Origin: JBAWYM01 sp037143575
GTDB taxonomy: Bacteria; Patescibacteriota; Gracilibacteria; Peribacterales; Peribacteraceae
DNA: 31,873 nt
Direction of reading: 5' to 3'
Assembly: GCA_037143575.1 (NCBI GenBank)
Contig: JBAWYM010000017.1
Coordinates: 1 to 31,873 of the forward strand
Part shown: one piece after another, positions 24,178 to 31,873 of the stretch
Position numbering within the stretch: position 1 is the first letter of the stretch
Layout of the letters: the number at the start of each line of letters is the position of its first letter
Position numbers and translations under genes: made by a program
The notes under the pieces: generated by a model
What the model saw: only the letters and a program-made list of their open reading frames with translations
Told to the model about the DNA's origin: nothing
The model's database searches: none

Positions 24178-24217
24178 AAATTTGTCACAGTGAGCTGCGT
24201 CGAACTGCGACAAATTT
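24178..24217. repeat. Palindromic repeat upstream of idi
   Basis: Perfect 9-bp arms AAATTTGTC (24178-24186) and GACAAATTT (24209-24217), with inner CAGT/ACTG pairing, and GTGAGC and CGTCGAAC in the loop. It belongs to the same loose family as the hairpins at 7601-7700 and 11076-11147. Confidence 0.7.
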
Positions 24218-24230
24218 GTTGATATTCATG

Positions 24231-24267
24231 CAAAAACAAATCACCCCCGGCTTCTGGCTGGGGGTGA
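24231..24267 (-). terminator. Rho-independent terminator after the GGDEF-like gene
   Basis: TCACCCCC (24241-24248) pairs with GGGGGTGA (24260-24267), and GGC/GCT pairing extends the stem. On the minus strand a T-rich tract (TTTGTTTTTG, complement of 24231-24240) follows. It sits 142 bp after the stop of the GGDEF-like gene. Apart from this and the hairpin at 24178, the gap 24119-24408 shows nothing I can support. Confidence 0.75.
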
Positions 24268-24408
24268 CGCGTGCAAGACAGCGTGCGGTGATGTGCGCGC
24301 TCCGGATCCTACCAAGGAGCAGCAGGAGCGAGAGGTGCGGCATCGGCGCCGCTGTCACTGGAGGACATGGTGCCACCTGAGGAGAGCGAAGTCAAAAGAT
24401 TGCATGGT

Positions 24409-25767
24409 TCAGACCGCAGCGCTCATGGCTGAAGCAGCTTCATCTTCAGTCGTTTGTCGATTAGCACCGATGCCTGCGAGCTTGCTGCGGACATCCTGAA
24501 CGAGTGCGACAAGGTTTTCGTAGGTGAGAGAGCCTTCATCCCTTCCTTTATCATTTTGCGAAAAACCAGTCTGATCAATCATTTGTTGTATTTCTGCAAT
24601 CTGTTTCATGAGATCTGCCATTTGTTCCACAAGCTCGTCCGAGAGTCGGGATTTCGCCCACCAGGTTACGAGAGCTGTGCGACCACTGTTGATCATTCGG
24701 GCTTTGTCTGCATCTTTGTTGATGTGCATCCTGGCTTCAGTCATATCACGGAGGAGATCAAGAATATTGGAACAGAGCGCTCCAAAGGTTTTTCCTCTCT
24801 TCGGATCGATGGCGACGAGTTTCATCGCCTCATCGAGACGCGTGATTCCCATGGCTACTGATGGGATAAAATGCGGTGGTAAAGTTGCCTTAAGTTCAAG
24901 CAATTTTCGGGCTTTGGTGTCAGGGTCATCCTGTTCGAACTGTCTCCATTCTTCTTTTGTTCTATGTTTCTGATAGATATTCTGGAGTGTGGCTTCATGG
25001 TCGAAGCTCAGGAAACTTTGCAGTCTCTCATCTGCTTCGATTTCCTTTTCAAGAACTCGGGTAAAATCCTGGAAGAATTCTTCGGATAGAGGTTGAGTCC
25101 CGCGCAGGAGAATGCCGAATTCGTCGCCGACGGCGGAATAGGTATCCATGATCACTCCTTGTTCTTCCAAGAACGCTCTTGTTTGCGCGCTTCTGTGTTC
25201 GAGGAAGTATGCGAGTTCCTGCAGATACTCATTGGCATGATGTGTGCTGGATGCATTGATGAATGATTTCAAACCATTGACGTCCACGTAGACCCATGCG
25301 AATCGCTCGAATGCTTTCGGACATTCTTCTCCAGTCACGATATCTTCGAATTCCTGGAGAAGAGTGAGCATCCCTAATCTCTGAGTCGAGACATCACTGC
25401 GTTCAAACTTCTTTTTGGATACTGGTCTGGAGAGTGTTGGGTCATGACACATTTCCATGACGGCGAGCCGAGTGGCATGCGCGATGCTCGCTTCAACGAG
25501 GCTATCGATTTGTTCCTGAAGGTTCCCTTCATTGAGTTTGAAAGTTGTGATGATTCTCTGACGAAAATCTGCTCTATGTGCCTCAATTTCTACTCTCGAT
25601 TTCTCTTGCAGGAGCTGAAAACTGCGGAATTGGGTGTACTCACCAGCTTCTGCATATTCCGCCCTGTGGAGCTCTCGTACTTCATGGAGGAATGTCATTA
25701 AAACATCTGGAGAGCGCTCTCTCGTATGAGGTGTGCCAATGGAAGAGGAGAGTGATACAGCAGACAT
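24409..25767 (-). CDS. GGDEF-like (diguanylate cyclase family) protein with altered signature
   Basis: A 452-residue soluble protein. A helical N-terminal region (about 15-125) precedes a GGDEF-like domain. WVYVDVNGLKSFI is the metal-binding strand, and the signature reads AVGDEF (Val213-Phe217), so the first Gly of GGDEF is Val. An Arg/Glu-rich insertion and a helical C-terminal half with Met- and Gln-rich helices follow. Whether it makes cyclic di-GMP is uncertain; changed first positions are sometimes tolerated. The start is placed at the ATG at 25767, as the upstream extension to 25917 is Pro/Ser-rich with no domain character. It is divergent from the giant surface protein. Confidence 0.75.
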   Translation of the reverse strand: MSAVSLSSSIGTPHTRERSPDVLMTFLHEVRELHRAEYAEAGEYTQFRSFQLLQEKSRVEIEAHRADFRQRIITTFKLNEGNLQEQIDSLVEASIAHATRLAVMEMCHDPTLSRPVSKKKFERSDVSTQRLGMLTLLQEFEDIVTGEECPKAFERFAWVYVDVNGLKSFINASSTHHANEYLQELAYFLEHRSAQTRAFLEEQGVIMDTYSAVGDEFGILLRGTQPLSEEFFQDFTRVLEKEIEADERLQSFLSFDHEATLQNIYQKHRTKEEWRQFEQDDPDTKARKLLELKATLPPHFIPSVAMGITRLDEAMKLVAIDPKRGKTFGALCSNILDLLRDMTEARMHINKDADKARMINSGRTALVTWWAKSRLSDELVEQMADLMKQIAEIQQMIDQTGFSQNDKGRDEGSLTYENLVALVQDVRSKLAGIGANRQTTEDEAASAMSAAV

Positions 25768-25851
25768 TATGAGAAGATATTGGACCGGGGAAGAAGCCTT
25801 CACGTCTCCATCGGGTGGGACGGAGTGAGGGCGGCGGGGAGTGGACAACAC

Positions 25852-25871
25852 CTTAAACCTCTGAAGGTTAA
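25852..25871. promoter_or_regulatory. Dyad in the divergent region
   Basis: CTTAA-CCT (with one bulged A) at 25853-25860 pairs with AGGTTAAG at 25864-25871. It lies in the 220-bp gap between the divergent GGDEF-like and giant surface protein genes and could be an operator or a small hairpin. Confidence 0.3.
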
Positions 25872-25943
25872 GAGCAAATAAAGAGGGGAGTATTTTCTGC
25901 CATTTCGTCTTTCTCACCTCATGGGATGGCTCATTCGCTCCTT

Positions 25944-25955
25944 TTCTGCTATAAT
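25944..25955 (+). promoter_or_regulatory. Extended -10 promoter of the giant surface protein
   Basis: TTCTGCTATAAT ends at 25955, with a consensus -10 and TG upstream. The transcript should start near 25962, after the first in-frame ATG (25958), so translation more likely begins at the ATG at 25988. Confidence 0.65.
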
Positions 25956-25987
25956 TTATGGAACATCTCTCTCAAACCCATACGCAT

Positions 25988-28900
25988 ATGTCCCTCTCAC
26001 GTTTCGATCGTCGTCTCCTTCCCATTATAGGAATTCTCTGCGTGAGTTCGGGGATCGCTCTCGCTGTTTTCGTTTCTCTTGTTCATTCTCCTACTGTTCC
26101 CTCCGAGAGGATTCCCAGTCCCTTTTCCTCGATTTCTTCTTTCGCACTCAAAGGCTCCCTTGTTCCTACAGGTATCCAAGGTGGTCGCAATACCTACGAC
26201 ATCACCTTCGCAGAGACGGAATCTGGTGAACTTCTCTCAGGATCCGGTATGTATTCCGTGGTCATCCCCGATAGCGTAACGATCTCCGACGGTGCCCCGC
26301 TCAGTGCCGCATTCTCCGATAAGAAGTTCTACGGGTACCGTTACTCGGATATCGATGCATCAGCCGAATACGCTGCAGCAGTTGCAGCCCAAATTGCGTT
26401 GGATCAGGGAGACAGTGTTCCGTTCGCTGATTTTTTCCCGGGAGAGTTCTTCGCTTCAAATGCCATGAAGGCTGATACGGCCGGCCATCAATTTCTTTCC
26501 GATTTCGAAACGAACCACTCTGATGTTGCCGCGAGCAAGCTCATCCGTTTTCATTCGTTCAAGGATCTCACACTCAAGCGGAACTCCCGCATGATTATCG
26601 TCACTTTGGATGCGGATACGGCGTTTACCGTGCGCGGGGTGATCTGGTGCGGAGACGGAATGACGAATGGCAATGAGCGGTGCGATGATGGAAATACCGT
26701 CGATGGAGACGGGTGTAGTACGGCATGTACAGTCGACGCAGCCACGCTTCGCCCCGACGGGAGGGGTTCTCCACTTGAAGAACAGTATCCTCCCTGGAAC
26801 GTCTTTCCTGCAGGCACTGCGGTCTGGGATGCTCTCAATGAGCCTGTCGATACTCCGGACAGGTCCAATGGGGTATTCGTGCCGCTGGCAACCGATCCGA
26901 GCACGGTGAATATGTACACATCTACATTAACACTCACCGATCCGCCGGCGAATTTCCTGGGTCCCATAAAAGCAGGGTTGATTCGTCTCTCTTGGATCAC
27001 TCCGGCTGGAACTGCGAATTTGATGCAGTCTGATTACGTTGTGCATTTCATTGATTCCGTTGCGAATACGACGGCACTGAAACAGGCGAAGCTCTATCTC
27101 TATGGGTATCAGGCTAACCCAACCGCCACGATGCTGCGCGTGAATATTCTCGGAATGACCGGCAGCATCATCACCGATCCGGTCAGTGTGGATTATTCCC
27201 CCCGAGAAATGCGTCTAGCAGCGGCGGAGCTGATACTCATGAAGGAGGATTGCGGGAACCCTTATACCGATGCGTGTACAGAATCTGTCAACTCTTGCAC
27301 CATAAAGGGTGCGGGTATTGTTGCCTTTACTCCTGATGGTAAGAAAGCGTATGTGGTAAGTCCCGACAGCGTATCCGTTTCGGTTATTTCCACTGACAGC
27401 AATACGGTCACGTCGAGGATAAGGGTAGGAAGTCGCCCGACGGCCATCGCCATCACTCCCGATGGCACCATGGCATTTGTTGCGAATTTCTACAGTGAAT
27501 CCGTCTCGGTTATTTCTACTGCAAGCAACACGATCATAGCTACCGTGATGGTAGGAGAAAATCCGACTGCCATCGCCACCTCATCTGACAGGGCATATGT
27601 TGCGAACAATTATGGTCACTCGGTTTCGGTTATTGATATCAACCGTATTAAAGATGGCCCATCTCACAACCCAGTCATTCAGACGGTGGTGGTAGGGGGG
27701 AACTCCTACCCGTCTGCGATCGCCCTCTCTCCCGATGGTACTAAGGTATATATCAAAATAACCGATAACGAATTTCGTTTGATCGGTGGGGGTGCCGTTT
27801 CTGCCATTGGTGCGCCTGTGACGAACGGCCCGATCGCCATTACCGGCACCAAAGTGTATATTTCGAAGTCTTTGCAGGATGCCGTGGCAGTCACTTCAAC
27901 CACTGCCACGCCGGGCGACATACCATTATCCGTATCGGTAGAAAGAAATCCTACAGTTATCGCCATCACTCCTGATGGCAAGAAAGCGTACGTGGTAAAT
28001 TCCAGCAGCGATTCCGTTTCGGTTATTTCCACCGACAGCAATATGGTCACGGCGACGGTAAGGGTAGGAAGCAATCCGACCGCCATTGCCATCACTCTTG
28101 ATGGTACCAAGGCATATGTATTGAAAAACGGCAGCGATATGATTTCAGTGATTGATACCGAAAGCGATACGGTCAAGGGGAGTGTATTAGTAGGGGGGGG
28201 AGGAGACCCGAGTTCTATTGCCATCACCCCTGATGGAACGAAAGCATATGTTACAGTTAGTGGCACAAACACTATCTTCATTTTTGATACGTCGACAGAT
28301 ACTCCGTTTGGTAGCGATATCGTCGGTACTGGAAATACGTGCCTGAATTCTTGTAAGGTGCCGACATTTCCGTGGATCATGGATGATTCGGATTCCTGCT
28401 TCTTCATTACCAGAGGGAAGTCGGCAGTGACGGAGCAGGCAATAGGATACAGGGGAAACTCCACAACCTTCACTGCATATGCCCCGACTAGATTGGAGGG
28501 AACGGCTGCCGTATGGGAATTCTTTCCTATCCCTGTAGGCCAGTATCGGATTCTCGCGACATGGAAGCAGCTGAGCGGGAAGCCCCTTTCCAAGACTGCT
28601 GCATTTACCATCGTAGATCATGCATTGCTGAGCTACAGCTCGACTGCTGACCAATCCGTTGCTCCTCCTCTTTTGATCGATGGCACACAGTGGCAGGAGC
28701 TCAAAAGTATGTGGGTGAATACGGGAAGACTCCGTATCATCCTTGAAAATACACCGAGTCAAGATCCCAATAGTACGTTGGTAGCGGATGCAGTGCGGAT
28801 TGAGCGTATCGTAGAGCCCATCGAAGATCCGCAGCCGCCGCTGCCTGCGGACCCTTGCACCATCGGTACTGTCAATGAGGGGGTATGTCCTGATCAATCG

Positions 28901-31528
28901 CGTCCAATTCCCAGAGTTACATTGTCGAGGTCAACGATAGAAAACACTCTGGAAGGGATCAATGATGGCGTTACGAATAGTATTCGTTATGTAGCAGTAC
29001 AAACTACGCAGTGGCAATATGGACCGTTTGCTCAGTCTGATACTCCGCTCAGTACCGTTCCCGATCCTGAGCCCACAGGAGATGCGGCAATTATGCGAGA
29101 TCAGATGAGCTTCTCCAAGGCATTCTGGGCGCGCGTGCAGCTGTTCATCAATGGAGAGACTTCGTACACATACATACGGCTCACGAGACCGGCATCATCC
29201 AATCCGTGGTGTGAGTGGGCACCCGACAGGATGTGCAAGTTCGACAGTCGTTTTGAGATAGCCACACGCCTCGTCAGCACGTTGGTTCCCTATATTATGA
29301 TCGACGTGGGAGGATTTCAGGGCGCATTCAATGTATCGAGAAAAACAACCGTATCGATCGGAACCGTAGAGCTCATTTTCGATGAGCCATTCTGCGGAAA
29401 TGGAGATATCAATAATAATCCAAGAGTTCACGAATACTGTGACGAAGGCAAGTTCTGTGAGAATAAGACGAAGTGCGAAAGTGCTGCAGAGTGTGCGGGG
29501 ATCGGGGATGGTCTGTGCGCGACGCGCGCGAGTGACACGTGCGCTGCCGACTGCCAGAATCCTATGCATCTCGAATGCTTGGCATTCAAGCTGGACGGAG
29601 ACGTCACAAGAGTGGTGGGGATGCTCAGTAACTACGATAAGAGTAAAAATACGGCATGGGTGACATCGCTCAAAAGAGACACAATCTATGGTCCGATGGG
29701 CATGATAACCAATGTGGCTTCCACATGGGACTACTTGCTTGGGCCGCTCTCTTTCAAAAATAATGGGAAGTTTCACCTGACTATTCCCACGAAGTGGTTC
29801 AATGACGAAATCGGGGAATCGTACTACAATCCTCCGACTCTCTATGTGCAGAGTAATCAACTTTACAGTTCACCACGGTCATCGATAGGTCTCTATCAGT
29901 ATGTTCCTAATTCTGATTACGATGAATGTAATACACTCTCTAATTGTGGCGACGGTGTCACAGATGGTAGTGAGGAGTGCGACAGAGGTCATGCCAATGG
30001 CACGGACTTCTGCATGGCATACGCAGATGGGGATTCCTGCTGGACGTGCCGTGCGGATTGCACAAAGGGGCTACAGAAAGCATCGGGGGAATACTGTGGT
30101 GACGGCAATGTGCAGCCGAACGGTTATGATGGGATCAAAGGTACTGACGATGATGAAGTATGTGACGACGAGAATACAAATAATGAAGACGATTGCACCA
30201 ATAACTGTCGGTATAGCGGGCATATCGTTTTCGTGACGGCAGATACATATCTTGGAGGCCAACTTGGTGGCGTAGGTGGTGCAGATGGTATTTGCAAGGA
30301 TGTTTCCATGTCTGCTGGTTATAACGGAGAGTGGAAGGCGATTCTCTCATCGAGCATGAGTGATGCACGGAAAAGGATTTCGGTTACTTATGAACGGATT
30401 TTCAATACAAGAGGCACATTGATAGCGGAAGGAAGTGATGAATTCTGGAGCGCCAATCACCGTCAATCTATTTTAACGGAATACGGTGAGTCAATTGCTA
30501 CCTCCAATATTCGGGATATACAAGACGTTGTTTTTTCCGGCACGAATTCAAATGGATTGCGTGCGAATGGCTCTCAGGATGGCCGACTATACTGCAATGA
30601 CTGGGGCAACGCTCCGTACACGTCAACGTATTACTATGGTAGATCCTATGACATCGATGCAGATTGGATTGGAGCAGGCTCTCATCCCTGCACTTCACCT
30701 GCGCATTTGTATTGTTTCGGATCGACCGCCGAGCCCGTATGCGGTAATGGAATCATTGATCAGCGGGAAGGATGTGATGCCGGTGCCGCCAATGGAAAGG
30801 AGTGTATTCCTGCCTATAATGGTCACTGCTCATATTGTAATGCTGACTGCAAAAAGTATACGGTGGTGAATGGCCCCTCCTGCGGCGACGGCATCGTGCA
30901 AGAGCCTCAAGAATCTTGTGATGACAGCAATTCCATCGAAGACGATGGTTGCGATAACGCCTGCCAGAGTCCCGGACAGACGATTTTTGACTTCATCCCT
31001 CATACGGGCGCACAGGCAGGGCAGCTTGGTGGACTTGCCGGCGCGGATAGGATGTGCGGCGAACGTGCAGCGGAAGCGGGACTCCAAGGAAGGTGGATGG
31101 CTGTTCTCTCGGACAGTACGACGAATGCCCGCGACCGGATACGGATCGTCGGCCCCGTCTACAACACCCGCACAATCATCGGCTCCCATGGGGAGAGATA
31201 TGAGCGTCAGCTCGTGGCGCGCAATGCAGCAGATTTCTGGGATGGAGCACTCTCTGCACCGATACATTTCGGTGCTTCCGGCGATGATACCGTGCAGCTT
31301 CATCAGCCTATTGCACGCTTGACGGGGACCAATCCAGACGGCACGCGTATCGCGAACGACAGCAGTGCGCTGTGCGGTGATTGGACGATGATGACCAGCG
31401 CACGATTCAACGTCGGTGATATGTCTGCGACCGACGCTTCGTGGGTGCGCAATGTCTCACAGACGGTAGGGTGCGATCTGTTTGTCTCTTTTTACTGTAT
31501 GCAGACTGCCGAGGATGCAGGGGGGTAG
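25988..31528 (+). CDS. Giant surface protein: Cys-rich repeats, YVTN propeller, DUF1554 pair
   Basis: A 1846-residue secreted protein with an N-terminal hydrophobic helix (LLPIIGILCVSSGIALAVFVS) acting as anchor or signal. In order: a Myxococcus-type Cys-rich repeat (DUF4215-like, CGDGMTNGNERCDDGN, near 221); YVTN-type propeller repeats (about 441-771, e.g. AIAITPDGTKAYV); a golvesin-like beta domain (about 798-945); Cys-rich repeats near 1136, 1320 and 1369; a DUF1554 domain (about 1411-1578, LGGQLGGVGGADGIC); Cys-rich repeats near 1584 and 1631; and a second DUF1554 (about 1666-1841, LGGLAGADRMCGERA). DUF1554 is known mainly from Leptospira surface proteins. Many disulfides are expected, so it acts outside the cell. 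A role in adhesion or host contact is inference. The ATG at 25958 lies too near the -10 to be used. Confidence 0.9.
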   Translation: MSLSRFDRRLLPIIGILCVSSGIALAVFVSLVHSPTVPSERIPSPFSSISSFALKGSLVPTGIQGGRNTYDITFAETESGELLSGSGMYSVVIPDSVTISDGAPLSAAFSDKKFYGYRYSDIDASAEYAAAVAAQIALDQGDSVPFADFFPGEFFASNAMKADTAGHQFLSDFETNHSDVAASKLIRFHSFKDLTLKRNSRMIIVTLDADTAFTVRGVIWCGDGMTNGNERCDDGNTVDGDGCSTACTVDAATLRPDGRGSPLEEQYPPWNVFPAGTAVWDALNEPVDTPDRSNGVFVPLATDPSTVNMYTSTLTLTDPPANFLGPIKAGLIRLSWITPAGTANLMQSDYVVHFIDSVANTTALKQAKLYLYGYQANPTATMLRVNILGMTGSIITDPVSVDYSPREMRLAAAELILMKEDCGNPYTDACTESVNSCTIKGAGIVAFTPDGKKAYVVSPDSVSVSVISTDSNTVTSRIRVGSRPTAIAITPDGTMAFVANFYSESVSVISTASNTIIATVMVGENPTAIATSSDRAYVANNYGHSVSVIDINRIKDGPSHNPVIQTVVVGGNSYPSAIALSPDGTKVYIKITDNEFRLIGGGAVSAIGAPVTNGPIAITGTKVYISKSLQDAVAVTSTTATPGDIPLSVSVERNPTVIAITPDGKKAYVVNSSSDSVSVISTDSNMVTATVRVGSNPTAIAITLDGTKAYVLKNGSDMISVIDTESDTVKGSVLVGGGGDPSSIAITPDGTKAYVTVSGTNTIFIFDTSTDTPFGSDIVGTGNTCLNSCKVPTFPWIMDDSDSCFFITRGKSAVTEQAIGYRGNSTTFTAYAPTRLEGTAAVWEFFPIPVGQYRILATWKQLSGKPLSKTAAFTIVDHALLSYSSTADQSVAPPLLIDGTQWQELKSMWVNTGRLRIILENTPSQDPNSTLVADAVRIERIVEPIEDPQPPLPADPCTIGTVNEGVCPDQSRPIPRVTLSRSTIENTLEGINDGVTNSIRYVAVQTTQWQYGPFAQSDTPLSTVPDPEPTGDAAIMRDQMSFSKAFWARVQLFINGETSYTYIRLTRPASSNPWCEWAPDRMCKFDSRFEIATRLVSTLVPYIMIDVGGFQGAFNVSRKTTVSIGTVELIFDEPFCGNGDINNNPRVHEYCDEGKFCENKTKCESAAECAGIGDGLCATRASDTCAADCQNPMHLECLAFKLDGDVTRVVGMLSNYDKSKNTAWVTSLKRDTIYGPMGMITNVASTWDYLLGPLSFKNNGKFHLTIPTKWFNDEIGESYYNPPTLYVQSNQLYSSPRSSIGLYQYVPNSDYDECNTLSNCGDGVTDGSEECDRGHANGTDFCMAYADGDSCWTCRADCTKGLQKASGEYCGDGNVQPNGYDGIKGTDDDEVCDDENTNNEDDCTNNCRYSGHIVFVTADTYLGGQLGGVGGADGICKDVSMSAGYNGEWKAILSSSMSDARKRISVTYERIFNTRGTLIAEGSDEFWSANHRQSILTEYGESIATSNIRDIQDVVFSGTNSNGLRANGSQDGRLYCNDWGNAPYTSTYYYGRSYDIDADWIGAGSHPCTSPAHLYCFGSTAEPVCGNGIIDQREGCDAGAANGKECIPAYNGHCSYCNADCKKYTVVNGPSCGDGIVQEPQESCDDSNSIEDDGCDNACQSPGQTIFDFIPHTGAQAGQLGGLAGADRMCGERAAEAGLQGRWMAVLSDSTTNARDRIRIVGPVYNTRTIIGSHGERYERQLVARNAADFWDGALSAPIHFGASGDDTVQLHQPIARLTGTNPDGTRIANDSSALCGDWTMMTSARFNVGDMSATDASWVRNVSQTVGCDLFVSFYCMQTAEDAGG

Positions 31529-31873
31529 CAGTAGTTCCGTTCAGTAGAGCTCTTTTTTCTCCATTGCGTCGATGACGGTTGGGGATCACATGATTATTGG
31601 TTGGAGTAATGAACAAGTCTTACTGTGTGCTGCATCACGAGTGTTCCCCTATCCCCGTCCCTTTCCCCGGCGGGGGAAGGGTGACGTTCAATGAGCCCAC
31701 TCATCATGAAATAGGTTTCCATTGAAAAAAAACAAAAACACATACAGTTCCCATCCCCCAGCGGGGGAGGGGCTAGGGGTAGGGGAAAAGGAGAAGTACA
31801 TCCACAAAATTAAAAACATATCTACGGATTGAGAAAAGAAAATCACTTTTCCCATCCAATAATCATATGATCC
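31529..31873. other. Non-coding tail of the window
   Basis: No coding frame is supported here. The region holds a pair of G/C-rich repeats in opposite orientation at 31643-31685 and 31748-31790, separated by an A-rich stretch. A TCTTTTTTCT run at 31551-31560 lies after the giant gene but lacks a convincing stem, so I do not call a terminator. Confidence 0.6.
31643..31790. repeat. Inverted pair of G/C-rich interspersed repeats
   Basis: The copy at 31643-31685 (core CCTTTCCCCGGCGGGGGAAGG) and the copy at 31748-31790 (core CATCCCCCAGCGGGGGAGGGG) are similar when one is reversed; both also carry a CTA(T/G)CCCC/AGGGGTAGGGG flank. Each core is itself a hairpin (CCCC/GGGG). Confidence 0.65.

Noticed and set aside
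25768..25917. Fifty-residue N-terminal extension of the GGDEF-like protein
   Set aside because: The translation is Pro/Ser/Arg-rich without domain features, and the region looks like intergenic DNA with a dyad.
31529..31562. Terminator after the giant surface protein
   Set aside because: A T-run exists, but no stable stem precedes it.
1..31873. UGA recoded as glycine, as in Gracilibacteria and Absconditabacteria
   Set aside because: TGA ends cheA/cheC-type overlaps, the kinase and both receivers at expected family lengths, and conserved glycines use GGN codons.
1..31873. tRNA or rRNA genes
   Set aside because: No cloverleaf with a GTTCRA-type T-loop and CCA-ready acceptor stem, and no rRNA-like segments, were seen in the gaps.

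Overview
The window is a gene-dense bacterial chromosome segment read with the standard code: TGA is a working stop in many genes. The most likely source is a member of the Patescibacteria/CPR, near the Peregrinibacteria/Peribacteria. The basis is the style of the type IV pilus genes, a Ser-rich tail on a PilM-like protein, genes starting without Shine-Dalgarno motifs, an IS256-like Zn-ribbon transposase, and many short interspersed hairpin repeats. This placement is inference; there is no rRNA or ribosomal protein gene here to settle it.

Layout. (1) 1-1177: hairpin repeats, a tiny membrane protein with a degenerate histidine-kinase dimerisation domain, and a convergent type IV pilin gene. 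(2) 1235-9932 (+): a pilus operon, pilB, pilC, a GspH-like pseudopilin, a 996-residue prepilin-like protein, a GspJ-like pseudopilin, a PilX/GspK-like protein, and a membrane-anchored PilM-like protein. (3) 9976-11027: an intact insertion sequence with 30-bp perfect terminal repeats, an 8-bp target duplication and a transposase that needs a -1 frameshift. (4) 17836-11209 (-): a chemotaxis cluster in the order HPt protein, cheW, chemoreceptor, cheY, cheB, cheA, cheC, cheD; no cheR is present. (5) 17926-21751: two stand-alone receivers and a 1003-residue kinase with six PAS domains. (6) 24118-21850 (-): isoprenoid genes idi, uppS and mevalonate kinase. (7) 25767-24409 (-): a GGDEF-like protein with a changed signature. 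(8) 25988-31528 (+): a 1846-residue surface protein with Cys-rich repeats, a YVTN propeller and two DUF1554 domains.

How it fits together. The pilus genes sit beside a chemotaxis set with no flagellar genes in view, so the receptor, CheW, CheA and CheY probably steer pilus-driven movement or attachment. CheB, CheC and CheD would provide adaptation. The HPt protein, multi-PAS kinase, free receivers and GGDEF-like protein look like an added signalling layer. The giant prepilin-like protein and the giant surface protein are candidates for contact with a host or surface.

Two cross-cutting signals stand out. First, several promoters share an extended -10 (TGnTAYAAT) with the start codon close behind, while upstream regions mostly lack Shine-Dalgarno motifs. 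Second, short-period (7-8 nt) tandem repeats and GTCGAA/TTCGAC-bearing palindromes fill the gaps and have entered at least three coding sequences in frame.
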